A DNA stretch of 16,861 bases from JBBPYC01 sp038200275 (GTDB taxonomy: Bacteria; Pseudomonadota; Gammaproteobacteria; Burkholderiales; Burkholderiaceae_C). A program made the translations under genes and the position numbers. Within the stretch, counting starts at the first letter, position 1, and every line of letters starts with the position of its first letter. A model generated the notes under the pieces. It saw only the letters and a list, made by a program, of their open reading frames with translations. It ran no database searches and was not told the origin of the DNA. This document shows positions 1-5,546 of the stretch, one piece after another. The stretch lies in assembly GCA_038200275.1 (NCBI GenBank), contig JBBPYC010000105.1, positions 1 to 16,861 of the forward strand, given 5' to 3'.

Positions 1-1
1 C

Positions 2-112
2 AAAATCAAGCACACCTGGATGGCTGCCAAATGCAGAACCGCCCAAGTCCTTGAAGCCGATGTCGGGCATATCCTGGACCACTTCGGATCGACGTACAAG
101 TTCGCCTTTTAG
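2..112 (+). CDS. C-terminal end of an unidentified protein (partial)
   Basis: An open frame runs from the left edge to a TAG at 110-112 and gives about 36 residues ending GHILDHFGSTYKFAF. It is cut by the window edge, so no start is visible. The ending has the look of the tail of a transposase or other mobile-element protein, and the neighbourhood is full of decayed insertion sequences, but I cannot assign a family. The next gene starts 311 bases downstream, so this fragment is not part of that operon. Confidence 0.4.
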   Translation, partial: KIKHTWMAAKCRTAQVLEADVGHILDHFGSTYKFAF

Positions 113-370
113 GGAAAATAACTTGTCGGGGAGAGCTTATAAATTCTTGAAGCTGCATTTCATACGATATGCATTATGTTAAACATTAGCGATCCAACCG
201 GCCGCCCCCCCCCCGGACTTCGAGCCGAAGAAACTGTGAGCTGCGCCCGATTTTCTGCCTTGATACACGCTACGAATGACAGACGTAAAAGTCATGAATT
301 TTCGTACCTCTTATGGATGTTTCTTAAGAGGTAGCGGGAGAAGTGCAAAAAAAGTGCTGCTAGAGGAACT
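113..370. other. AT-richer intergenic stretch with a C10 tract
   Basis: No convincing gene is seen between the leftward fragment and the toxin-antitoxin pair. The stretch is AT-richer than its surroundings, carries a run of ten C at 205-214 and several short A/T palindromes around 160-185. It most likely holds upstream regulatory DNA of the Xre/RES pair and an old junction of inserted DNA. A 63-residue minus-strand frame across 292-483 has no recognisable features and overlaps the promoter and the antitoxin start, so I leave it out. Confidence 0.3.
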
Positions 371-405
371 TTGAAATAGCAAATTTTGTGCTTAAATGCG
401 AGCAC
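371..405 (+). promoter_or_regulatory. Candidate promoter and operator of the Xre/RES pair
   Basis: TTGAAA at 371-376 and TTAAAT at 392-397, 15 bases apart, make a plausible sigma-70 promoter. A perfect inverted repeat, GTGCTTAAATGCGAGCAC (388-405), has arms GTGCT and AGCAC and overlaps the -10 element. A third GTGCT lies about 30 bases upstream near 354. Antitoxins of this family repress their own operon by binding such repeats, so this is a natural operator candidate. The binding assignment is inference. Confidence 0.4.
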
Positions 406-423
406 GAAAGTGAGAACTTCACC

Positions 424-816
424 ATGGAAGCCACCGTCAGCTCCACCGGCACCGCCCCGTTCGGTTTTCCGCTGCTGGAGCAACTAAGAGAGAAAGATTA
501 CCTCTCTCCGGTCAAGTTCATCGAACTGATGAAGATCGACCTCGGTACCTTTGCCCAGCGCGCACACGTCCACCGCAACACGGTGGCGCGCGCGCCGGAC
601 TCAGCCACTGTCCAGGCCCACATCCGCGACAACGTGCGTGTTCTGCGAGCTGCGTACGACCTGACTGGCAGAGACATGCAAAAGGCACTCGTGTGGTTCA
701 AGAACGAGCCCATTCGGGAGTTCGACTATAAAACGCCTGAGACGGTGGTCGTCGAAGGCCGTGCCGACGACGTGATCAAGCTCCTCGAGATGTACGAGGC
801 TGGTGCGGCCGGATGA
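424..816 (+). CDS. Xre/MbcA/ParS-type antitoxin of a RES toxin-antitoxin pair
   Basis: This 130-residue protein resembles the Xre/MbcA/ParS antitoxins. The N-terminal half (about residues 25-75) is helical with an HTH-like stretch (FAQRAHVHRNTVARAP). The C-terminal half carries the toxin-binding DUF2384-like region, with AYDLTGRDMQKALVWFKNEP about two thirds along and a downstream helix ending VIKLLEMYEAG. It should neutralise the downstream RES toxin by blocking its active site and should repress the operon through its HTH. The TGA overlaps the toxin ATG (ATGA at 813-816), the usual coupling in this family. I chose ATG 424 because the conserved body follows closely; a GTG at 388 in the same frame would add 12 residues and lies inside the putative operator. 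Length is typical and no damage is visible. Confidence 0.85.
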   Translation: MEATVSSTGTAPFGFPLLEQLREKDYLSPVKFIELMKIDLGTFAQRAHVHRNTVARAPDSATVQAHIRDNVRVLRAAYDLTGRDMQKALVWFKNEPIREFDYKTPETVVVEGRADDVIKLLEMYEAGAAG

Positions 817-1649
817 TCGGCACGCCGGTCAGCGGCGTCTACTTTCGACTCCATTCGCCGAAATGGGCGCATCAGCCCACCAGCGGCGCCGGCGCCGCCA
901 AGCACGGCGGCCGGCTGAACCGCCCGGGAATCGAAGCGCTTTATCTGGCCAGCAATCTCGAGACCGCAGTAGCGGAGTTCCAGCAGGCTTCGCCAATGCT
1001 GACTCCCGGCACGATCGTCAGCTACGGCTTGTCGCTCAGTCGGATGGCGGACTTCTCCAACGGCTTCGACCCCGCTTGTTGGCACCCGATTTGGGAGGAC
1101 TTTTTTTGCGACTGGCGCAAGCTCGTCCTCGACAAAATCGAGCCGCCAAGCTGGGTGATCTCGGACATGGTGTTGGCTGCCGGCTTTCAGGGGGTGCTTT
1201 TTCCGTCAGCAGCGCATCCCGACGGGACGAACCTCGTGGTCTACACGACGCGATTGACGCCGGCCGACACACTCGTAGCAAACGACCCTCGCGGGGATCT
1301 GCCCAAGAACCAGTCCTCTTGGCCGTCCACTTCCCCGATAGCGACCCTTGCGCTGCCCGTCGATGTGCGCCCGCGCAGCGGCCAGCACGCGATCGATGGT
1401 CGCGGCGCTGGCCTGCAAGACCTTAGTCCTGATGACAGGGTCCAGGTCGAGGTGCTCATGGCGTTCCATCGCATCGACCAGCATCGGGAATCAACGCCTT
1501 CAGCCGCTCGGCCGCAGACCCAATCGGCAGCCTCCCACAGTACCGTCAGCGCTTGGCGCACCGCCTCGTCGTACAGACGTTTGGATACCTGCGTTTCCTT
1601 GCTGGTGGCCTCCTCTCGCAATACCCGGATGGCGTGTTTGCGGTGGTAG
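813..1649 (+). CDS. RES-domain toxin (NAD-targeting family) with an abnormal 3' extension
   Basis: Residues 1-171 form an apparently full RES domain. It shows GGRLNRPGIEALYLASNLE (residues 32-50, with R34 and Y44), an acidic helix ETAVAEF (E50, E55), and the family ending NDPRGDLPKNQSSW (157-170). RES toxins such as MbcT and ParT attack NAD+ or transfer ADP-ribose from it, using conserved Arg, Tyr and Glu. The usual family protein stops near here, but this frame runs on for about 107 more residues to a TAG at 1647-1649. That tail is simply the antisense of a broken transposase, so an insertion or deletion has probably removed the original stop. Translation is coupled to the antitoxin by an ATGA overlap. 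Whether the elongated protein is active, unstable or inert cannot be told from sequence. Confidence 0.75.
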   Translation: MIGTPVSGVYFRLHSPKWAHQPTSGAGAAKHGGRLNRPGIEALYLASNLETAVAEFQQASPMLTPGTIVSYGLSLSRMADFSNGFDPACWHPIWEDFFCDWRKLVLDKIEPPSWVISDMVLAAGFQGVLFPSAAHPDGTNLVVYTTRLTPADTLVANDPRGDLPKNQSSWPSTSPIATLALPVDVRPRSGQHAIDGRGAGLQDLSPDDRVQVEVLMAFHRIDQHRESTPSAARPQTQSAASHSTVSAWRTASSYRRLDTCVSLLVASSRNTRMACLRW

Positions 1650-1753
1650 CCCGTCAGGGCCACGAACTCGTCAAGGATCTTGACCTTGTCGGCGACCCCC
1701 GCAGTTTGATACCGCGCTCGCAGTGCCCCGATCAGTTGCTTGTGGGTTGTCAT
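1345..1753 (-). pseudogene. Broken N-terminal part of an integrase-type (DDE) transposase
   Basis: Starting from ATG at 1753 the minus strand encodes MTTHKQLIGALRARYQ and ILDEFVALTGYHRKHAIRVL, which I recognise as the N-terminal helical region of DDE integrase-like transposases (IS481/ISNCY-like; family not certain). The frame is lost around 1476-1510. The family sequence resumes in another frame as MLVDAMERHEHLDLDPVIRT and SAATIDRVLAAARAHIDGQR, then stops abruptly at about 1345, where the RES gene begins on the other strand. The catalytic DDE core is missing altogether, so it cannot move. The element appears to have inserted at, or been deleted into, the end of the RES gene. Confidence 0.7.
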
Positions 1754-1845
1754 GCTGATTCGCCTCGTCACGTTGTGCCTGCTCCTGCCGGACCATCCGA
1801 CGGGTCCGGGACGACCCCATGAATCGACGTTCCCTGCGGTGGTGG

Positions 1846-2470
1846 CGACCACCGACGAAGACGGGCCATCAGACCGTCATTGATCACGGCACATCGCACC
1901 TGCTGGCGCTTTCACATGCGGGCGTTGATCACTTGATTGGTAGCCGACTTGGCCATCGCCGTCGAAACCGGCTTGCCAGACCGATAGCGCTTGCCGTGGT
2001 CAAGCAGGGTGCCCTTGTTGCTGCGCAGGAAGTCGAAGAACTCGCACGCTCGGGGATCGAGGTGCTTGAGGCAATCCCCGAAACTTGCCGTATCAGATAC
2101 GACTATCCGACACAGCATTACGATACGGCGCAGCTTCTCTCGGCTTTCTCGGCGCTTGGGTGCCAGAAATGCCAGCCCAGCTTTCCCACTATCTCGGTCA
2201 GCAACCGCTTGGTGTGGTACTCAGTCTCGCTATGGTTTTGCCAAGCCAGTGACGACCTGTTCGAGGTAGCAAGACACGCATCGAGATGTGGAACCAGTCA
2301 GGTATGGAGTGGGCTCGGCCAGGCAGCAGGCGGTGCAGGTGCTTCACGCCACTGCCGCCATCGGTAATCAGCGTCGCCTGTGGCTTCGGCCTCGCTGTTC
2401 TTGCCTGTACAGCCCCTCAGCCGCTGCGGTCCCCGACACGCCGGGCAGTTGCGGTGAAGTTCGGTCACAC
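1846..2470 (-). pseudogene. Decayed transposase, ISKra4-like
   Basis: Read on the minus strand, pieces of one transposase appear in shifting frames. They run from a CPAC zinc-finger-like motif near 2450 through TLITDGGSGVKHLHRLLPGR and DWFHISMRV (about 2270-2370), then LTEIVGKLGWHFWHP, then HLDPRACEFFDFLRSNKGTL and KPVSTAMAKSATNQVINARM (about 1918-2050). After an in-frame stop come KRQQ and VRCAVINDGLMARL. The order and the SA(V/T)NQV..ARM..KRQQ block match what I know of ISKra4-family transposases. At least three frame changes, stop codons and an internal deletion mark it as dead. No terminal inverted repeats or target duplications could be recognised. It abuts the start of the other broken transposase, which suggests nested or successive insertions. 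Confidence 0.6.
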
Positions 2471-2582
2471 CCCCCGAGCTTGAGCCGCCACGACGTGCTG
2501 CTTGCCGACCTCACGGTTGGCATTGATCCGCCCGCAAGGCTATCCGTCCGGCCAGCACCTCAGGGGTTTTCCAGTTCCTTCC

Positions 2583-2792
2583 ACGACCTGGGCCCTGAAC
2601 TTCAGGGCCCAGGTCCCGAATCTCATGGCCTGGACCCCGATCTTCACTACCCAAGCCCTGAATTTCATTGTCCAGACCCCAATCTCCATGACCCAGATCC
2701 CGACTTTCACCGCCCAGGTCCTGAACGTCACCACCCAGACCCTGAACTTCATGGCCCAGGTCCCGAACTTCAGGGCCTGGGTCGTCAACCGG
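2583..2792. repeat. Tandem array, ten 21-bp units without indels
   Basis: Ten consecutive 21-bp units fill 210 bases with no insertion or deletion; unit 9 (2751-2771) is close to the consensus and unit 10 is the most divergent. Unit positions 1, 6, 12 and 16 are invariant. Positions 4, 8 and 10 vary only A/G, positions 7, 11, 14 and 18 only C/T, and positions 7-8 switch together between CA and TG, turning CCCAGG into its reverse complement CCTGGG. Because the unit is seven codons, four frames stay open across it as heptad peptides: (D/H)(P/G)PELHG-like, AQVPNFM-like, and on the minus strand GHEVQDL-like and KFGTWAM-like. There are no spacers, so this is not a CRISPR. No ORF across it has a convincing start signal. 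Confidence 0.8.
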
Positions 2793-2879
2793 CTTGATGC
2801 GCATCGGCCGTCGGCTGTCAGTCGCGCTCGATGCGGGCTTTGCGCCTGCCGGTCTCTCGAGGGGATGGTGGCCAATTTA

Positions 2880-2966
2880 AACCCCACAGTAACGCATCAG
2901 CAGAACCCCACAATAACCACACGTCTATATCATTACGGAAACCAACACCCAAACCCGACAGTAACG
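2880..2966 (+). repeat. Three phased 15-bp direct repeats ahead of the recombinase gene
   Basis: The sequence AACCCCACAGTAACG occurs at 2880-2894, with a variant at 2904-2918 (AACCCCACAATAACC) and another at 2952-2966 (AACCCGACAGTAACG). Start-to-start distances are 24 and 48 bases, that is one and two steps of the same length. The stretch is markedly AT-richer than its flanks and ends 18 bases before the recombinase start codon. Iteron-like sites for a recombinase or for a regulator are the natural reading; this is inference. Confidence 0.5.
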
Positions 2967-2984
2967 TAACCAAGGAGGCAAAAC

Positions 2985-4079
2985 GTGGACGATGTAGAAA
3001 CCTACGGCAACGAGCCCTCGAAAACGGAAGACACGCTTGCGTTATACAAGCGGATTTTTCAGCGTCTCAAGACGTTCACGAAGGACGACCTAGCGCGGCT
3101 GGGTGAGCCGTTTTCGGAGGATGTGCTGACGCCTTTCGCGGTCGTGCATACCTTTCGCGAGCGAGAAGCCTCGTGGTCGAAGTCCACGGCGAAGCTGTAT
3201 CGGGTGGCGCTGGCGTATTGCCTGACGAACATCGACTCACGCGACGCCTACGAGGCTTCGTGCTGGCTCAGGAAGGTCGACGCTGATGAATGCATCGACG
3301 ATGAAAGACGCATCAAACGCGAACGTGAACACCAGGCGCATGCCGAGAGGGTGAAGCGGACAAGAAAGGAGCGTCTGGCGGCCATGGCAGCCGGAGATGA
3401 AAGGCCCAGGACGTCTGGCCAGAAGGCCAAACGACTGTCGGCTTCGGACCTGTCGCGCCTGATGGATGTGCTGCAGCGGTCTTGCTCGAAGTGGGGCGCG
3501 ATCACGGCCATCTGGATCTATGCGGGCTACCTGACGGGCCTGCGACCGTCCGAATGGGCCACTGCGAAGGTGGGCGTGGACGAGAAGGGTCGCCCCGTTT
3601 TGATCGTGTCCAATGGCAAGGCGACCAACGGCCGGGCGTTCGGTGAGCACCGCCACATCGCGCTCGACAAGCTGTCCGACCGCGAACGCTCCTGCATCGA
3701 GGCCCAGGTGCGCACGGCCAACGAGTACGAAACGCATCATGATTTTGGGGTGCTTTACGACGGCTGCCGGATGCTGCTTCACGCGATCACCCGCCGTCTT
3801 TGGCCCAACCGCACCCACCACCCCACGCTGTACACGGCCCGGCACATGTTTGCCTCCAACGCCAAACAGGTGTTCTCCAAGATCGAAGTGGCCGCGCTGA
3901 TGGGGCACGCCTCCCAGCGCACGGCCGCGCTCCATTATGGAAAACGACGCTACGCCAACGGCGGCTTGAACGTTCACCCCTCCGAAGCCGACGTGATCGC
4001 CGTGGCCGCGATCAATCGAAAGTTGGCGCTCGACTCGAAAGACAAGAGGAACGCCAATGGCACAGGCGGATACCAGTGA
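2985..4079 (+). CDS. Stand-alone tyrosine recombinase (phage integrase-like)
   Basis: This 364-residue protein has the tyrosine-recombinase layout. A helical N-terminal DNA-binding half (about 1-150) includes a strongly basic, charged segment at 103-135. The catalytic half holds R187 in TGLRPSEW, a possible active-site lysine K211 in SNGKATNGR, R286 in YTARHMFASN, GH at 307-308 in LMGHAS, and the likely nucleophile Y318 in ALHYGKRRY, ten residues after H308. The His normally three residues before the second Arg is Tyr here (Y283), a variation tolerated in this superfamily. The GTG start is supported by AAGGAGG at 2972-2978, six bases upstream. No excisionase, phage or transfer genes adjoin it, so its element is unclear; it may be a relic of an integrated element or work on the nearby repeats. 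It looks intact. Confidence 0.85.
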   Translation: MDDVETYGNEPSKTEDTLALYKRIFQRLKTFTKDDLARLGEPFSEDVLTPFAVVHTFREREASWSKSTAKLYRVALAYCLTNIDSRDAYEASCWLRKVDADECIDDERRIKREREHQAHAERVKRTRKERLAAMAAGDERPRTSGQKAKRLSASDLSRLMDVLQRSCSKWGAITAIWIYAGYLTGLRPSEWATAKVGVDEKGRPVLIVSNGKATNGRAFGEHRHIALDKLSDRERSCIEAQVRTANEYETHHDFGVLYDGCRMLLHAITRRLWPNRTHHPTLYTARHMFASNAKQVFSKIEVAALMGHASQRTAALHYGKRRYANGGLNVHPSEADVIAVAAINRKLALDSKDKRNANGTGGYQ

Positions 4080-4212
4080 CGCCCAACGACGTCCTCCGAA
4101 GAGACCTCGGCACTACGGCGGCACGTCTGCAAGTGCGCCCCGCACCACCTGTGGTCACCCACGCGCTGGCGCCCCACCCGATGCGATCGATGAACCCATT
4201 CAGATGGCGTGA
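4057..4212 (+). CDS. Small basic ORF overlapping the recombinase 3' end
   Basis: ATG at 4057 opens a 51-residue frame ending in TGA at 4210-4212. It overlaps the last 23 bases of the recombinase gene in another frame, and AAGAGGA lies at a suitable distance upstream (4043-4049), as expected for a translationally coupled gene. The product starts MAQADTSDAQRRPPKRPRHY: a short acidic/polar head, then a basic, proline-rich stretch that could touch DNA, and a weakly acidic tail. I recognise no family. It could be a small accessory protein of the recombinase, or a chance frame; the ribosome-binding site and overlap are the only support. Confidence 0.35.
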   Translation: MAQADTSDAQRRPPKRPRHYGGTSASAPRTTCGHPRAGAPPDAIDEPIQMA

Positions 4213-4257
4213 CCCGACTTTCGTTTTCGTGTCACCACGCCGCCGCATCGGCTTCGG

Positions 4258-4425
4258 ATGCCACGTCCACGAACTCTGTCGGTTACGTCACGCGCTCGAT
4301 CGGGACACCTGGAGGCCAAGCACTGGGGCAGCATCGTCGACGTCCGCTCGATGTCCCGCGTCGGCGGCAGCGACTTCGGCACCAATGCCAGGAGAGTGCG
4401 AGCCTTCCTGCGCCGGGTGCAGTGA
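4258..4425 (+). CDS. Possible 55-residue ORF in a scrambled region
   Basis: ATG 4258 to TGA 4423-4425 gives 55 residues containing HLEAKHWGSIVDVRSMSRVG and ending RRVRAFLRRVQ. The composition (high GC at third positions, mixed charged and hydrophobic residues) looks protein-like, but no Shine-Dalgarno sequence precedes the ATG, and the opposite strand is open over the same bases with similar third-position GC. It may be the remaining C-terminal piece of a longer broken gene. I do not recognise a family. Confidence 0.2.
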   Translation: MPRPRTLSVTSRARSGHLEAKHWGSIVDVRSMSRVGGSDFGTNARRVRAFLRRVQ

Positions 4426-4700
4426 TCCGTAGAGACCACCACTTCTGAAGAAGTCGTAGACGGCGCCGATGCGGTCGTAGGGGCGAACGGTTCACCAGCC
4501 GCGTTGCTCGACCAGCTTCGAGGTATGGACGGTGCAGATCGAGCAACGGCGTGGCGCTCAGCAGGACACGCTTCGCCTCAGAGATGGGCGTGTTCCTTGT
4601 CACGCGTGCGCCGGCACAGCGTGCATCTCGGCCCGGGCTTGCTCGATGACGGAGCGGGCGGCGGCCAACGCCAGAACGCCCATTACAGCGGCAACGGCGA
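4426..4700. other. Scrambled gene remnants between the recombinase and the HigA-like antitoxin
   Basis: No intact gene is visible here. The minus strand carries MTRNTPISEAKRVLLSATPL from 4603 and, in a different frame, PYDRIGAVYDFFRSGGLYGS around 4430-4490, which look like parts of one frameshifted protein that I cannot identify. Further right (about 4610-4730), the minus strand also reads as a hydrophobic segment (LSLLAVAAVMGVLALAAARS). Together these suggest stacked fragments of different genes, joined by deletions, directly ahead of the truncated toxin. Confidence 0.3.
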
Positions 4701-4947
4701 GGAGGGACAAGGCAAGAGCTGCGGGTTCTGTACGCTGGTCGCCACTCACCGCGGCGACCGCTGGGTGTTCGTGTTCGGCTTCTCCAAGAACGTCCGCGCC
4801 AATGTCGACAAGGACGAGCAGAAGGCCCTGAAGAGATTGTCCGAACACCTGCTCGGTCTACTTTCTGAGCCCATGCGCCTGGCTGAAACAGCCGGCGAAC
4901 TGATCAAGGTGCAATCCAATGCGGAAGAAGAAGTCAGCGATTCTTGA
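4504..4947 (+). pseudogene. RelE/HigB-type toxin, N-terminally replaced
   Basis: From about 4705 to the stop the frame encodes the C-terminal half of a RelE/HigB mRNA-cleaving toxin: GQGKSCGFCTLVATHRGDRW, VFVFGFSKNVRANV and a helix ending LKRLSEHLLGLL. In the family, this follows a segment with RW(M/A)RK and a GGGxxKKR(I/V) strand. Here the upstream 67 or so codons match none of that except perhaps LLDDGAGGG, and read as sequence from another gene. The open frame from ATG 4504 therefore looks like a fusion of foreign DNA with a truncated toxin. Roughly the first half of the toxin fold is gone, so I expect no ribonuclease activity. Its stop lies 29 bases inside the downstream antitoxin gene, the normal arrangement for toxin-first HigBA operons. 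Confidence 0.6.
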
Positions 4948-5233
4948 AGCCGTCCACGAGACGGCGAGCGGCCTTCATGCTGCCGGCCTCATGGACCAAG
5001 TGACCTTGCGGGAATTCGACCGCCTTTGCCTGCCGCCGACTGAACCGCTGCAGCCGCTGGAGATCAAGCGCATTCGCGAGGGCACAAATGTCGGCCAAGC
5101 CGTGTTTGCTGCTCTGCTCAATACGAGCGTTTCCACCTTCCAAAACTGGGAAATCGGCCAGAAGCGTCCGACCGATACCGCCCTCAAGCTGCTGTACTTG
5201 GTACAGAAGAGGTGCCTCGAAATCGTCGCTTGA
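4919..5233 (+). CDS. HigA-like antitoxin, XRE-family HTH
   Basis: This 104-residue protein is of the HigA/NadS antitoxin type. A basic start (MRKKKSAILEAVHE) leads into a linker and an XRE-type helix-turn-helix at about residues 48-90, seen in IKRIREGTNVGQAVFAALLN, where Q59-L67 form the first HTH helix and VSTFQNWEIGQKRPTD holds the recognition helix and its characteristic W-E-x-G-x-(K/R)-P turn. It would bind its operator and mask the toxin. The start ATG at 4919 is preceded by AAGGTG (4905-4910) and lies within the end of the toxin frame, so the two were coupled. With the toxin truncated, this antitoxin is probably an orphan that may still repress or cross-neutralise a relative elsewhere. 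Confidence 0.8.
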   Translation: MRKKKSAILEAVHETASGLHAAGLMDQVTLREFDRLCLPPTEPLQPLEIKRIREGTNVGQAVFAALLNTSVSTFQNWEIGQKRPTDTALKLLYLVQKRCLEIVA

Positions 5234-5241
5234 GCGACTGA

Positions 5242-5361
5242 GTGCTGGCCAGTGGCGACAACACATACTGCGGCGAAGTTGCTCTCATGGTGCACACGGT
5301 TGACTTCTTCCGCGCCTTCATCGACGACCCGTATGTCTTCGGTAAGGTCGCCGCCAACCAC
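5242..5361 (+). pseudogene. Short internal fragment of selD (selenide, water dikinase)
   Basis: About 40 codons end in VHTVDFFRAFIDDPYVFGKV followed by AANH, which closely matches the conserved segment of SelD in which the Asp-rich VDFF(R)xxxDDPxxFG(K/R)(I/V)AA block helps bind Mg-ATP. SelD makes selenophosphate for selenocysteine and selenouridine. The normal continuation (ALGD..AMG) is missing: from about 5362 the sequence is instead the opposite-strand resolvase fragment. With no N-terminal Cys/Lys motif and no C-terminal domain, this is a relic of a deletion or insertion event. Identification rests on about 25 clearly matching residues. Confidence 0.55.
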
Positions 5362-5474
5362 ATCTGGCGCTCGGGCTTTCGCTTCAGAGATTCGGCCGCA
5401 GCCGGCGGCTTCAGGGCTGCGATCTGTGCCGTGTTTTCCTGCTCTTGGATAGAAACGCAGGCGTAGCCGATTCG
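5362..5474 (-). pseudogene. N-terminal fragment of a serine resolvase/invertase
   Basis: Minus-strand residues RIGYACVSIQEQENTAQIAA match the start of Tn3-type serine recombinases (RIGYARVSTQEQ), including the catalytic Ser of the VS motif. After AALK the family sequence continues in another frame as AAGCGRISEAKARAPDVV, which points to a single-base loss near 5418. The gene then ends abruptly at the selD fragment. An ATG inside the upstream palindrome is out of phase by one base across a C9 tract (G9 on the plus strand, 5477-5485), so at least two frame errors separate it from a working gene. It is a relic of a transposon or resolvase gene. Confidence 0.6.
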
Positions 5475-5491
5475 CAGGGGGGGGGCTGGGT

Positions 5492-5510
5492 TTGCAACAT
5501 ATGTTGTCAA
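5492..5510. promoter_or_regulatory. Palindromic site upstream of the resolvase fragment
   Basis: CAACATATGTTG (5495-5506) is a perfect 12-bp palindrome. With one missing base restored, the whole stretch would be the 20-bp palindrome TTGACAACATATGTTGTCAA. On the minus strand its first six bases (5510-5505) read TTGACA, a perfect -35 hexamer. It could be an operator overlapping a promoter, or part of a recombination site for the lost resolvase. The function is inferred from symmetry only. Confidence 0.35.
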
Positions 5511-5546
5511 TACTATAAGAGTGGCAGAGCTCCTCGGTTTGATCGA

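Noticed and set aside
205..214. C10 tract as a phase-variable switch for the toxin-antitoxin pair
   Set aside because: It lies outside any recognised frame and about 160 bases from the promoter; nothing ties it to expression.
1819..2367. Plus-strand open frame of 182 codons
   Set aside because: It lies antisense to the decayed ISKra4-like transposase, whose sense-strand motifs are recognisable.
2583..2792. CRISPR array
   Set aside because: Units are directly joined with no unique spacers, and no cas genes are near.
2583..2792. Variable region of a diversity-generating retroelement
   Set aside because: Variation is tandem rather than template-directed, involves both A/G and C/T, and no reverse transcriptase or template repeat is visible.
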